Assembly (NCBI RefSeq): GCF_026725475.1
Contig: NZ_CP109966.1
Span: 608,342 to 672,341 of the forward strand
Reading direction: 5' to 3'
From: Catenovulum adriaticum
GTDB taxonomy: Bacteria > Pseudomonadota > Gammaproteobacteria > Enterobacterales > Alteromonadaceae
DNA length: 64,000 bases
A program made the translations under genes and the position numbers. The first letter of the stretch is position 1. Each line of letters begins with the position of its first letter. Below the pieces are notes generated by a model. It worked only from the letters and a program-made list of their open reading frames with translations, did not search any database and was not told where the DNA came from. This document shows, in pieces, positions 16,743 to 26,900 of this stretch.

Positions 16743-19103
16743 TTACCAATTTGAATGTTGATAAATTCCTAAACTAATAGGTACATTTTGTTGGCTGAAA
16801 AATTCAGGGTATCGCAAGTTACCTTGAATATCTAAAGGGAAGCCACTTTCAGCAGAACCTTTATCAATTAATGTTGATTCAGCTTTTAATCTAAAGTCTC
16901 CTTGCTCTGGCGCAACAAACATAGGGTTTTCGTCCATATTCCCTTGTGAACCAAACAGTTCATTAATTTTTGCTGCAGATTTTCGCCTTTGAGTATCAAA
17001 AGTGCGCTCGGTTAGCCCCAGCACTTGATTATCATAAAAAGCATTGTTCACTAAATTAACCCAACCTGTTTTTTTCAAATCTGCTTTTTTAGGGATCACC
17101 TCTGTTATCGTATTCATAGTTTTAGCAAAGCCATCAGCTTGAATTAAAGCACCGCCTTTATTACCCATAAAAATATTATTAACTAATCTGTGTTGGGCTG
17201 GAATGTGACCCAGTTTGGCAAATGAAACAGAGTTAGACATGCCAACATTTTTATATGCAACAGAATTAACCATTAACAAAACCGAACCACCACGCAAACA
17301 AACATTGCCACAATTAAGAACCGTTTTATTATTGGAAATAACAGAGTTAATAATACGTACCGTACCGGTTCTCATATGCTTGGTATTGGCATAAATGGCA
17401 CCGCCGTCCACACGAGCTTCATTATCATCTAATATTGAATTATAAAACCGAGTGTGATAACCATTGTAATCATTTGCATTAATAGCAACAGCACCGCCAT
17501 TATTTAACGCTAAATTCTTTTCAAACTGGGTTCCAATAAATAAGGGAGATGCACCATCGGTAATATATACACCACCGCCATTGCCAGCAGCGTAATTATC
17601 TTTAACTAAGCTGTTCACGATAACAACATGCTCACCGCCCCCTTGAATATACAAACCACCACCATTGCTATTTTTGTCATGGTTAGTACCACCGGTAAAA
17701 GTAAACCCTTCAATGCGGATATATTCGCTGTTAACAATTTCAGCGGCTCGGCTGCCTTTACTTTTCACATCAATAATGACATTAGCGTCACTGGTATCGC
17801 GCATTGTTCTGCTGGTTTCATCACCATCAAAGCCACCATATAACCAAATTGCTTTTTTATTTTTAATCAATAATTTTTCTGAGTATTCGCCATTTTGAAC
17901 CCAAATTTGAGTACGGGGTGACGCAGATTCAATCGCTTGATTGATTGAAGTATATGCATTCTCCCAACTATCACCTTTATGATTATTACCATTTTTTGAA
18001 ACATAAATAACCTGAGCATCTTCAGGCGGTAAAACGGGGTGGGGTAATTTAGGGCGGATTTTACCTTCATCATCGATCAATAAAGGAAGCAAAGCAGGAT
18101 CTTCTCTAAATGGCGCGCCCGCTTCATCATTACCAAACATGGTAGACCATAAATTTCCATCATGATCTTCAAAGATCATATTATGGCCTGCATGAGGTAT
18201 CGCTAAATAAGATTCGCTATATGGCCCCATTAAATTTTCTGCCGTTGCAATCATGGCATCGTATCGACCATCTGCCTGACGGCGAATTAAATTAGTATTA
18301 CGATAAATATGGCCTCGCTTTGGCCCTTCGGCATTCCATTCAGCGGCCATTAAATAATAAATGCCATTTTTTTCAAAAATGTTAACCCCTTCATAACCAA
18401 CTTTGTTACCTTTAGCATCTTTTAAAAATGTAGCTTTAGTATCTAATAAATCCGACATGTCGGGTTTCATTCGTTTTACCAGCCCAGGTCCCCAAATATC
18501 GTAAATGATGCCATCTTTAGGATCTTGAAATAATGTTTGATCAATCCCGGTACCAAACTTAACATCTCGAGCCACCACTTCATAAGGCCCTTGAGCTTCA
18601 CCTGAAGTGCTTTTAAGCATAACACCGCCAACACCATTACCTGCGATAAAAAATGGTATATAAAAAGTCTCGTTCAGATAATGGATCTCAGGTGCCCAAG
18701 CCCCGCGCCTTAACATCCCATTTTTTTCAATAATCTTGCGCTGTTCTTTGGTTCCATCTTTCTCAAATTGCCATACAAAACCACTTTCGCCTAACAGTGT
18801 CCAATTTTTAAGATCATCCGATTGCCAAACTCTAATGCCTTCATTAACTCCCCAGTTATCATCCGTTGTCCCGGTTAAATAATATTGTTTGTTTGGGCCT
18901 TTAGTGATAGTGACATCACGTAAATGAAAATCAAAAAGAGGCGTGATGCTAGGAATAGCAGGTTCCAATTCATATATCTTTTGCTCAATTCGTTCAGATA
19001 CATTTGCAGCATCATTAGCAAATGAGCTCACTGACCAGGCTTGTAAGAGCGAAAGTAAACCAAGTAGCCCTATATTAGTTTTATTAATTAATTTGTTTTT
19101 CAT
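16743..19103 (-). CDS. Secreted GH43-type propeller fused to a parallel beta-helix domain
   Basis: Exported two-domain protein of about 786 residues. A signal peptide ends near FANDAA. The first half (about residues 48-350) is a five-bladed propeller of GH43 type. Candidate triad: Asp63 (LRDVTIT), Asp188 (GIDQTLF) and Glu238 (YEGVNIF); APEIHYL and HNMIFEDHDGNLWSTMFGN are shared with the GH43 at 46704. From about residue 366 the sequence changes to a right-handed parallel beta-helix with repeated GGGxYI, NNGGAVAI and DGGAIYAN turns. A role in cutting xylose- or uronate-containing side structures of ulvan is inferred. The ATG at 19103 has AGGAAA upstream, better than the TTG at 19130. Confidence 0.88.
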   Translation of the reverse strand: MKNKLINKTNIGLLGLLSLLQAWSVSSFANDAANVSERIEQKIYELEPAIPSITPLFDFHLRDVTITKGPNKQYYLTGTTDDNWGVNEGIRVWQSDDLKNWTLLGESGFVWQFEKDGTKEQRKIIEKNGMLRRGAWAPEIHYLNETFYIPFFIAGNGVGGVMLKSTSGEAQGPYEVVARDVKFGTGIDQTLFQDPKDGIIYDIWGPGLVKRMKPDMSDLLDTKATFLKDAKGNKVGYEGVNIFEKNGIYYLMAAEWNAEGPKRGHIYRNTNLIRRQADGRYDAMIATAENLMGPYSESYLAIPHAGHNMIFEDHDGNLWSTMFGNDEAGAPFREDPALLPLLIDDEGKIRPKLPHPVLPPEDAQVIYVSKNGNNHKGDSWENAYTSINQAIESASPRTQIWVQNGEYSEKLLIKNKKAIWLYGGFDGDETSRTMRDTSDANVIIDVKSKGSRAAEIVNSEYIRIEGFTFTGGTNHDKNSNGGGLYIQGGGEHVVIVNSLVKDNYAAGNGGGVYITDGASPLFIGTQFEKNLALNNGGAVAINANDYNGYHTRFYNSILDDNEARVDGGAIYANTKHMRTGTVRIINSVISNNKTVLNCGNVCLRGGSVLLMVNSVAYKNVGMSNSVSFAKLGHIPAQHRLVNNIFMGNKGGALIQADGFAKTMNTITEVIPKKADLKKTGWVNLVNNAFYDNQVLGLTERTFDTQRRKSAAKINELFGSQGNMDENPMFVAPEQGDFRLKAESTLIDKGSAESGFPLDIQGNLRYPEFFSQQNVPISLGIYQHSNW

Positions 19104-19221
19104 ATTCAAGACATTTCCTATTAATAACAATTAGCGGGCACCAATCATGCCTACCATGTAAACTCAAACTAGCGTAATTTTTAGCTATTTTTCTTTGCCA
19201 CTAAATTACGTATCGGTAAAA

Positions 19222-20736
19222 TTAATGCTTGTTACCCTTGCCTTCAGCTGCAAAATTTTTCGGTACCCATTCACGTAAACCCCCTTTTATCTCGGCTAAT
19301 TTTGATTCTTTTGCGATGTTGTGCCATTCATTCGGATCATTCTTATGATCGTATAATTCTTCTTCACCGTTGGCATACAAAATATATCGGTAACGATCAT
19401 CTCGAATTGCGACATTGCCGCGATAATACTCTGTTATGGCGGGCATCTTTCGGTTGTAGTTTGGATCGGTCAACAAAGGGACCAAAGATTCACCTTGAAT
19501 TTTTTCTGGCTTATCGAAGCCAGCTAATTCTAAGAGTGTCGGGAAAATATCAATCAAACTGACAGCTTTGTTGGACCGGGAATTGGCTTTAGTTAAACCT
19601 GGTACAGAAACGATTAAAGGTACTCGTGTCGACTCTTCCCACAATGTACTTTTGCGCCAATGATTTTTTTCACCCAAATGCCAACCATGATCAGACCACA
19701 ATACAATAATCGTTTTTTCGGTTAATCCGGTAGTATCAAGCGCATCCAGCAAGCGTCCTACTTGGGTATCGGCATGTTTAATAGAAGCAAGATAAGCTTG
19801 CATACCCAATTGCCAGTGACCCGCTCGCTTAATGTTAGAATGCGCTGAATTTTCCAGAGAATCTGCCTTGTCATCTTTCACTTGATCTTTTCCTTGTAAA
19901 GCCCAAGCCATACCAATAGAACCGACATCATCTAAGTCATTTTCAATTGTGCTTGGAATGACAATGTTTTCTTCAGGAAACTCAGCATAAAAACGCTGTG
20001 GCACTCGCCAAAGAACATGAGGCCGGTAAATTCCTGCGGCAATAAAAAAAGGTTTGTCATGTGGTTGTTGTAGTTTATCGATCACCCATGAGACGGTTCT
20101 GGCATCCATGGTTTCATTTTCTAAATTATTTTTTAATGGATGAATATTAAATTCCCCACCCACAGAATAAACCTCCCTTTTGTCAGCAATGGCATCGGGA
20201 AATCGCTTTTTGACGTCATCCCATGCGCCTTTCTTATAGTTAAATAAATGCAGAAGTTTACCGGAGCCTGCGGTATAAAAACCGTTATTTTTATACACTT
20301 CGCTGATGGTCACATTTTTATTTACCACAGGTTTTGAAGGTACTCCATTGCGATATATTCCTGTTGTAGACGGTAGCAACCCTGTCATAACAGCTGCACG
20401 AGAAGAATTACAAACCGGACTAGCGGTATGCGCATTGGTAAACAACATTCCTCTGTTTGCTAGGCGATCAATATTCGGTGTTGATGCGTTTGGATGCCCA
20501 CCTAACACGCCAACCCAGTCGTTGAGATCATCTACCGAAATAAATAACACATTATAATTTTTAGTATCAATTTTTTGGTTATCAGCGACCTCATAAGATG
20601 GTGAGGGACGCTGCACCTGTTGACTAGCAACGCAACCAGCCAAAAAATTTATAGTCAGCATTAGTGGCAATAATTTTGTTTTTGCCCGCCAGTTAAATTT
20701 ATTTATATTCATCATATTCATAACTTGTTTGAGCAT
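19222..20736 (-). CDS. Sulfatase lipoprotein, iduronate-2-sulfatase-like (S1 family), with unusual CNSSR motif
   Basis: S1 sulfatase, 504 residues from ATG 20736, which has AAAGAGA just upstream; an earlier in-frame ATG at 20787 lacks this. The signal peptide ends in the lipobox FLAGC, so the enzyme is lipid-anchored. The fold markers LFISVDDLNDWVG, STPNIDRLANRG and WSDHGWHLGEKNHWRK (distal metal ligands) are those of the iduronate-2-sulfatase branch. The formylglycine site reads C109-N-S-S-R113, followed by AAVMTGLLPSTTGIY. The third position is Ser where Pro or Ala is normal. It follows the GMC/DUF1080 genes on the same strand. Confidence 0.92.
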   Translation of the reverse strand: MLKQVMNMMNINKFNWRAKTKLLPLMLTINFLAGCVASQQVQRPSPSYEVADNQKIDTKNYNVLFISVDDLNDWVGVLGGHPNASTPNIDRLANRGMLFTNAHTASPVCNSSRAAVMTGLLPSTTGIYRNGVPSKPVVNKNVTISEVYKNNGFYTAGSGKLLHLFNYKKGAWDDVKKRFPDAIADKREVYSVGGEFNIHPLKNNLENETMDARTVSWVIDKLQQPHDKPFFIAAGIYRPHVLWRVPQRFYAEFPEENIVIPSTIENDLDDVGSIGMAWALQGKDQVKDDKADSLENSAHSNIKRAGHWQLGMQAYLASIKHADTQVGRLLDALDTTGLTEKTIIVLWSDHGWHLGEKNHWRKSTLWEESTRVPLIVSVPGLTKANSRSNKAVSLIDIFPTLLELAGFDKPEKIQGESLVPLLTDPNYNRKMPAITEYYRGNVAIRDDRYRYILYANGEEELYDHKNDPNEWHNIAKESKLAEIKGGLREWVPKNFAAEGKGNKH

Positions 20737-20894
20737 AAAAATCTCTTTACCTAATACTTGAGTTTTAAAATCGTTAAACGATAACAATGGCTAATCTTTG
20801 AAAAAGTTAACCATTAATAAATATGCTCTTTTATAACGAAATCAAAACCATGTTCCTTGAGCGTGGATATTTATTTGTCTTTTAACAATACCCT

Positions 20895-21461
20895 CTAAAT
20901 GGTCCAAGCTCGCCCTTGGTTTTCATTCAATGGCATGCAAGGGTCATATTCACCCGGAATAGGCAGATAAACTGTAACTTCTCTACCGACTTTTTCACTG
21001 GTAAAATAACCAAGCAGAACTAATTGCCTAAGTTTGGTAATTTGTTTGATTTTGGTCTTGCCCTGATTTTTAAAATCGACCAGAAGCTTGGTCTGCATGG
21101 TTTGACTTAATTCAAAAAAAGCTTTTTTAAAAGTTAACAATGACGCTTCGTCTATGCTTCTAATCGCAGACAAAACCAAATCTAATTCATGTTTTTGCAT
21201 GTAATTTTGACATAGCAAAGCAATGAAATCTGGCACGCCCACATCAACAGCTCCGGGTGTATCCGTTGTAGGTAACAAACAATCGCAAAAAGATTTGAGT
21301 GTTTTAGATTGCCGCGTGGAAAAAAAATCAGACTGACTATTACTAGCCAAAATCATTTCTTGCGCAATTGCAATATTTGAACTGCTCAGTGACGCAAACC
21401 CTAGCCCAGCACCAGCAATTACTCGCTGAATGAGCGCTCTCCGGCTAATTGAATTCGTCAT
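20895..21461 (-). CDS. Tat-exported gluconate 2-dehydrogenase subunit 3-like protein
   Basis: Small partner subunit of a GMC-type membrane or periplasmic dehydrogenase (188 residues). The ATG at 21461 shares its A with the stop of the GMC gene (TAATG), so translation is coupled; a longer upstream frame is not needed. The N-terminus carries a twin-arginine signal, SRRALIQRV, and then a hydrophobic stretch. The body (FCDCLLPTTDTPGAVDVGVP, NQGRAWTI at the end) fits the family PF13618. The GMC protein has no signal of its own, so it is probably carried across by this Tat subunit. Confidence 0.88.
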   Translation of the reverse strand: MTNSISRRALIQRVIAGAGLGFASLSSSNIAIAQEMILASNSQSDFFSTRQSKTLKSFCDCLLPTTDTPGAVDVGVPDFIALLCQNYMQKHELDLVLSAIRSIDEASLLTFKKAFFELSQTMQTKLLVDFKNQGKTKIKQITKLRQLVLLGYFTSEKVGREVTVYLPIPGEYDPCMPLNENQGRAWTI

Positions 21462-23149
21462 TATAGCGTTCCTTTTTTCAAAGCGTCTGCTGCAAAAGCC
21501 GCAGCTCTGGCCGTTAGCGCCATGTAAGTTAAAGATGGATTGACACAAGATGACGACGTCATACATGAACCATCAGTCACAAACACATTTTTCACCGAGT
21601 GAACTTGATTCCACTTATTTAACACCGACGTTTTTGCATCCTGTCCCATACGCGCTGTACCCATTTCATGGATAGCGAGCCCAGGAGAGACCTTTCGATT
21701 ATAAGTATTTACATTTTTATAGCCCGCATGTTCGAGCATTTCGGCTGCTGCATTCATCATATCTAAACGCATTTTGGCTTCGTTATCTTTAAACTCGGCA
21801 TCAAACTCGACCAAGGGAAACCCCCATTCATCTTTTTTCGTGGTATTCAATGAGAGTTTATTTTGATGGTAAGGTAAACATTCGCCAAATCCAGTCATTC
21901 CCATACGCCAGGGTCCCGGAGCTAATAAATCGGCTTTAAAATCAGCGCCATATATTTCTAATTCTTTAATACCACGTGACCAATTTTCCCGGCTAGCTCT
22001 CCCTTGATATCCAAACCCACGCAAATAATTTGCTTGTTTGCTATTCGCGTCGATATTTCTAAATCGAGGAATGTAAAATCCACTCGGACGACGGCCTTTG
22101 TAATAATCTTCTTCACCACCTTTAATTTGGCCAGATGCACCCACCATATGGTGGTGATCCATTAAATTATGCCCCAATTCACCACTGTCGTTGCCCAAAC
22201 CATGTGGAAAACGCTTAGACGTGGAGTTCATTAAAATAGCAGTGGTTGCAACTGTTGATGCACAGCAGAAGATAATTTTGGCACGAAATTCAATTTCTTC
22301 ATGAGTTATTGCGTCTTTAATAAGCACACCTGTCGCTTTTTCAGTTTTATCATCATAAATAATTTTCTGAACAACCGACATTGGGCGCATCGTCAAATTG
22401 CCACTGGCATAGGCAGCTGGTAAGGTCGATGAATTACTACTGAAATAGCCGCCAAACGGACAACCTCGATCACATCTAGCTCGATACTGGCAAGGCCCTC
22501 GACCATTATGCGCTTTCGTTAAGTTAGCGATTCGACCACTAGTGACAACACGACCAAATTGTCTAAGCATGGATTCTCTAAACGCTTTTTCCATGCAATT
22601 AAGAGGCATTTCAGGTAAAAACTGACCATCAGGCAGTTGAAACAAATTTTCAGAACGGCCAGATACACCAATAAAGCGTTCAACATGATCGTACCAAGGT
22701 GCTATGTCGGCATAACGAATTGGCCAATCAACCGCAATGCCTTCTTTAGCATTAGCTTCAAAATCTAAGTCACTGAACCGATAAGAATGTCGTCCCCACG
22801 TCAGCGAACGACCACCAACATGATAACCTCGGATCCAATCGAAGCTTTTCTTCTCTAAATAAGGGTGCGAAATATCATCAACAAACCAATGCTGGTTATT
22901 TTCATTTAAATTAATTTTGTTTTGTTTTGGCTGTCGCGCCTTTTGTTCAGGAGTTAATGTACCGCGCCCTTGATAGTCCCAACTATCTTTAAATGCAGTC
23001 GGGTACTCACCATGTTTAACATCGCGTCCGCGCTCTAAAACCAAAGTTTTTAAGCCTCGTTCACTCAGTTCTTTTGCAGCCCAGCCACCACTTACGCCTG
23101 AGCCAATCACTATTGCATCAAAGTTATTTGCTTTTTGTGTATTAATCAT
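21461..23149 (-). CDS. GMC-family FAD-dependent oxidoreductase (sugar dehydrogenase, large subunit)
   Basis: FAD dehydrogenase of 562 residues that oxidises an alcohol group of a sugar. The dinucleotide-binding motif is AIVIGSGVSGGWAAKEL near residues 14-30; HVGGRSLTWGRHSYR follows, and the C-terminal catalytic part has HEMGTARMG and SCVNPSLTYMALTARAA. This is the gluconate-2-dehydrogenase alpha type, not the choline-oxidase type. Electrons probably pass to the haem protein at 23961-27092. With the neighbouring DUF1080 and isomerase genes, C3 oxidation of a glycoside is an attractive reaction, but the substrate position is an inference. Confidence 0.92.
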   Translation of the reverse strand: MINTQKANNFDAIVIGSGVSGGWAAKELSERGLKTLVLERGRDVKHGEYPTAFKDSWDYQGRGTLTPEQKARQPKQNKINLNENNQHWFVDDISHPYLEKKSFDWIRGYHVGGRSLTWGRHSYRFSDLDFEANAKEGIAVDWPIRYADIAPWYDHVERFIGVSGRSENLFQLPDGQFLPEMPLNCMEKAFRESMLRQFGRVVTSGRIANLTKAHNGRGPCQYRARCDRGCPFGGYFSSNSSTLPAAYASGNLTMRPMSVVQKIIYDDKTEKATGVLIKDAITHEEIEFRAKIIFCCASTVATTAILMNSTSKRFPHGLGNDSGELGHNLMDHHHMVGASGQIKGGEEDYYKGRRPSGFYIPRFRNIDANSKQANYLRGFGYQGRASRENWSRGIKELEIYGADFKADLLAPGPWRMGMTGFGECLPYHQNKLSLNTTKKDEWGFPLVEFDAEFKDNEAKMRLDMMNAAAEMLEHAGYKNVNTYNRKVSPGLAIHEMGTARMGQDAKTSVLNKWNQVHSVKNVFVTDGSCMTSSSCVNPSLTYMALTARAAAFAADALKKGTL

Positions 23150-23155
23150 CGCCTA

Positions 23156-23926
23156 TTATAACTCTCTTAACCAAATATTTCTGAAGCTAACCGGATCTCT
23201 ATGATCCTGCAGTTTGATAGGCTCACACCCATGAGCTTTGTCATAATGTGCTGTACCGACATAAACGGTAGGACCTTGCAGTTCAACATTATGCAATACT
23301 AATATGCCATTATGCATTGCAGTAAAACGAGCCGGCGAAGTGACTTGGCCTTTTTTATTAAATCTTGGAGCTGTGTAGATAATATCGTATTCATTCCATT
23401 GCCCAGTCGGCCTTGTTGCATTAGCGAGTGGTATATGCTGTTTATATATAGAAGCCGCTTGACCATTGCTGTAGGTTTCATTTTGATATGAATCTAGAAT
23501 TTGCATTTCGTACAAACCTTGCATAAAAATGCCACTGTTGCCAAGCTGTTGGCCAGACTTTCCTACCGCTTTAGGAGGCGATTTCCATTCAATATGAAGC
23601 TGTACATCACAGTATTTTTGTTTGGTTTCAATTGCACCACTGCGAGGTTTCACTGTCATTGAGCCGTCGGTATTAACCGTCCACTGTGCTTGGCCACCTT
23701 TGCTGCTTTGCCACGCAGATAAATCACTGCCATCAAATAAAACAATCGCGTCGCTTGGTGGTTGGCCTGCTTTTAAAGCCTCGACAACTGGAACTTTTGG
23801 TTGCCAAAATTCACTGTACTGATGCGGTTTCAATGGTTTTGTCTTTTCTTTTTCACCTGCCGCGGTTGCTTGCCCCATTAGGCCAACAACAGCTGCAGTG
23901 ATTAAAATAATTTTTCTTTCTTTCAT
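23156..23926 (-). CDS. DUF1080 protein (3-keto-glycoside hydrolase/lyase family)
   Basis: Exported jelly-roll protein of about 256 residues. The ATG at 23926 gives a clean signal peptide, MKERKIILITAAVVGLMG; the frame could open 20 codons earlier. Markers are IVLFDGSDLSAWQS, DVQLHIEW, NSGIFMQGLYEMQILDS, GQWNEYDIIYTAPRF and the end SFRNIWLREL. This is PF06439, whose studied members cut glycosidic bonds of 3-keto sugars. It starts only 12 bp after... on the minus strand it lies directly upstream of the GMC dehydrogenase (6-bp gap), so oxidation and cleavage would be made together. Confidence 0.9.
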   Translation of the reverse strand: MKERKIILITAAVVGLMGQATAAGEKEKTKPLKPHQYSEFWQPKVPVVEALKAGQPPSDAIVLFDGSDLSAWQSSKGGQAQWTVNTDGSMTVKPRSGAIETKQKYCDVQLHIEWKSPPKAVGKSGQQLGNSGIFMQGLYEMQILDSYQNETYSNGQAASIYKQHIPLANATRPTGQWNEYDIIYTAPRFNKKGQVTSPARFTAMHNGILVLHNVELQGPTVYVGTAHYDKAHGCEPIKLQDHRDPVSFRNIWLREL

Positions 23927-23960
23927 TAGTATGATCTTCAAATATTTGTTGTTAAAAGAC

Positions 23961-26900
23961 TTAATCAAGTGACTGCAAGTAAGCAATAATATCCATCAAA
24001 TCTTGCTCGCTAAGTCCCAGCAGTTTGGCCGAAGGCATAATTGATTGGTCACTCGTGGTTTTGCTGACAATGTCAGTTTGAGCAATGGAGTGCATCTGCC
24101 CAGCAATAGTCTTGAGTACCACTGAAGCAGAATCAGAAACCAGAAAACCTTCAATCGATGTGTTATCGGTTTTTTTGATCTTGACTGTTTCAAAGCCAAA
24201 AGACATTGCAGCTGATGGGTTGATGATTGAGTCGAGCAAATATTCTGTACCGAACTTTTTTGCAATAGCAGTTAAATCCGGTCCAATATCACCACCTTCT
24301 TGACCGATTTTATGACAAGTAAAACAGACAGCTCGACCATTAAACAAAGCTTCTCCTCGCTCAACATCTCCGGTTAAAGCCAAAATTTGCTTAATGGTTC
24401 GGTATTCGCCAGCTTGAGTTTGCGCACTTCCACCATCGTGATAAACCTTAAAGCGAATATTGGCCTTGGGCTCATTATATTTTTTGCGTTGGACTTTGTG
24501 ATCGACTCTCCCTTGCGCAACAAAACGAACAAATTGATGCCCAGATAAACTATAAAACAGAGTCGAAGGTGCGTTAACCCCTAAGCCTCCAATCAACTTT
24601 TGACTGCCCGGTAAGGTAATTGGCAAACCTCTCGCCGTCATATTCTTAGCGATATAACCCTGCTTTGTATTAGCCGCGCTCCAAGGAAAATCTCGCAATG
24701 CAACTCGGCTACCTTCGGCATCTATAAAATAGGCATTTACCCAAAGCCCCAAACCCCAATTTAAGTTTGGATCATCTTGTTCAACTTCTAAATACAATCG
24801 ATTTGCACCGGTGATATCTAAATCAATATCGGCAATTTGTTTTGGCTTATTTAATATTTCACTTTGATAAGCAGGTTGCTCAATGGTAATGGGGACTGGT
24901 GCTTGCATCGGCTTTTGCTTTGGCAACTGCGCTGCCAAGTTAAACGCTCTCAAATCATTCGTATCTCGATTTCTAACCCACCAATCAGTATAAACTCTCG
25001 TATCGTCAGGACCATTTATTGCAAGTTCGAGCATGTATTGACCCGCTTGTTGAGTCGAAATAAACGCTAGCGCATCGATTGACGCTTTGCGAGTAGTTAT
25101 ACCAAACGACTCATTGCGAGCTCGTTTGTAAAAATCACTGGCCGCTTGTCTAGGGTGCAATCGCCAAGCTAAATCGGTAAATTGCTCACTCCATTTATTC
25201 GCGTCATCCGTCGCTAATTTTTGATGCAATACTTTATAAACCTTAGGTTCATCACCTTCGCTTGCTGTACCGATAGCTTCTAAAAGCCAAGGATCTTTTG
25301 TTTTATATTGCTCAGCTAACTTGAGGATCAGCGCCTGTTTTTGAGTAAAGTCTACATCCCGCAATGATAATGCAATTTCACGCAATAAAGCAGGATGATC
25401 TCGCCCAATTAACTGTTTAGCTAAAGCTAGTTTTAATTCAGGAGCAACGGTTAACATGGCTCTATATGCGGTAATCACATACTGTTGGTTAGTTGATTTT
25501 AATAAACCTGATACTTCAGCTAATCCGCGTTCTCCCAAATTGGCCAGAACCCAAATTGCACGCGCTGCAATATACTGATTATCGTGTTTTAACAGTCTTT
25601 TAAGTGCAGGCATTGCGCTTATTCCTGATTTAACCAACCGATGAAAGCCCAGCATGCGTACGCTTGGTGCAGGACTTTTTAACGCTTCAATTTGACCTTG
25701 AACTTGGGTTAAATCTATATCGGGAACATTTAAACGCTTATTTTTAGGGGCTATTCGGTAAATACTGCCATGACTAAGTTGATCCGACATTTTGTGGCCC
25801 CCAACGCCAGGGTCAAACCAGTCACTCAAGTAAATGGCGCCATCTGCCCCAATTGCGATATCAGAAGGCCTAAACCAAGTATGCAAATTGCTGGGAGTTG
25901 CAGTATGATTTGACTTAGTGCTGACAAAATTTAATCGATTGCCTAAATCAAATCCTGCACCATCAGGTTTAGGATGGTAGCCAAAAATCACACTTAAAGC
26001 CGATTCAGCACTGAGCAACATGCCTTCATATTCTTTACCCAAAGCGCCATTTTCATAATAGGCAATACCAGTTGGCGCCCCCGCACCATATACATCACCA
26101 GCAGGCAAAATGCCTGGGTCTTGCTGGCGCCACTCAGCAACCGCTACAGGCTGACCGGGTCTTTGATCGGCACGCCAAGTTCTTGCACCGTCATTTGATG
26201 CAAACCCCAAATTACCATATTTCATTAACCAAGTAGTGCGGCATGCTGGCGGATCATCATTATCATTTTGAAATACATCACCAAATGAATTCACGACTAA
26301 CTCATAACTATTTCTGAAATTATGACCAATCACCTCCATTCCAGTACCATCTTGTTCAATTCTTAACGCGACGCCGCCTACATAAACACGCCCATCATCA
26401 CTTTTTAAACCCGGCTGGTTGTTTTTTTGATAAGGGGATCCGCCAACATAAGACGAACCAGCTCTAAGTGTCCAGCCCGACTTATCCTTAACTATATGCG
26501 GGCCAGCATTGCCTGTTGCCGTATACAGTGCGCCATCAGGCCCGCTAACAAACGCATGCAAAGAATGGTCATGATCTAATCCTCCGAACCCAGTTAAAAA
26601 GATTTCTCGCTTATCTACCTCAGGTTCAAACACCAAATTTCGGTTTACATCTGTATATTTGATAAGGTTTGGCGCACTGGCAACATAAATTTCATTGTCA
26701 AACACAGAAATACCTAAAGGCGCAACCAGAGCTTCCTCTTGGACAAATACAGTTGACGTTTCCGCCTTACCATCACTATTTTTATCTTCGAGCACAACAA
26801 CCCTGTCTCCTTTAGGAAAATTGAGCCCTTTATTTTTGTTAGCATTAAAAGTTCGGTAATTAACCGCCTCAGTTACCCAAACTCGGCCTTTGATATCTAT

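Larger units (their letters stand above)
14189..16746 (-). mobile_element. Degenerate IS256-family element, split by an IS1634-type element
   Basis: The ends form imperfect inverted repeats: GTTCAAAAATCTGTGTCA at the left (about 14193-14210) against GTTTAGAAACCTGTGTCA read from the right (about 16724-16741). The element's transposase is broken in several places and interrupted at an ATCTAA by the IS1634-type element at 14709-16462. The right end reaches the stop codon of the GH43-beta-helix gene at 16743, so this element may have landed at or just past that gene's 3' end. Exact ends and target duplication are uncertain. Confidence 0.75.

Noticed and set aside
17628..17898. Plus-strand open frames within the beta-helix coding region
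   Set aside because: They are antisense shadows of the repeated GGGxYI-coding turns and have no protein-like features of their own.
20772..20784. Perfect palindrome ATCGTT-A-AACGAT upstream of the sulfatase as a regulatory site
   Set aside because: A single copy with no match to the operator pattern elsewhere; too short to support a claim.
21461..21566. 35-codon upstream extension of the dehydrogenase small subunit
   Set aside because: It lies within the GMC coding sequence and would hide the Tat signal; the coupled ATG at 21461 is the natural start.
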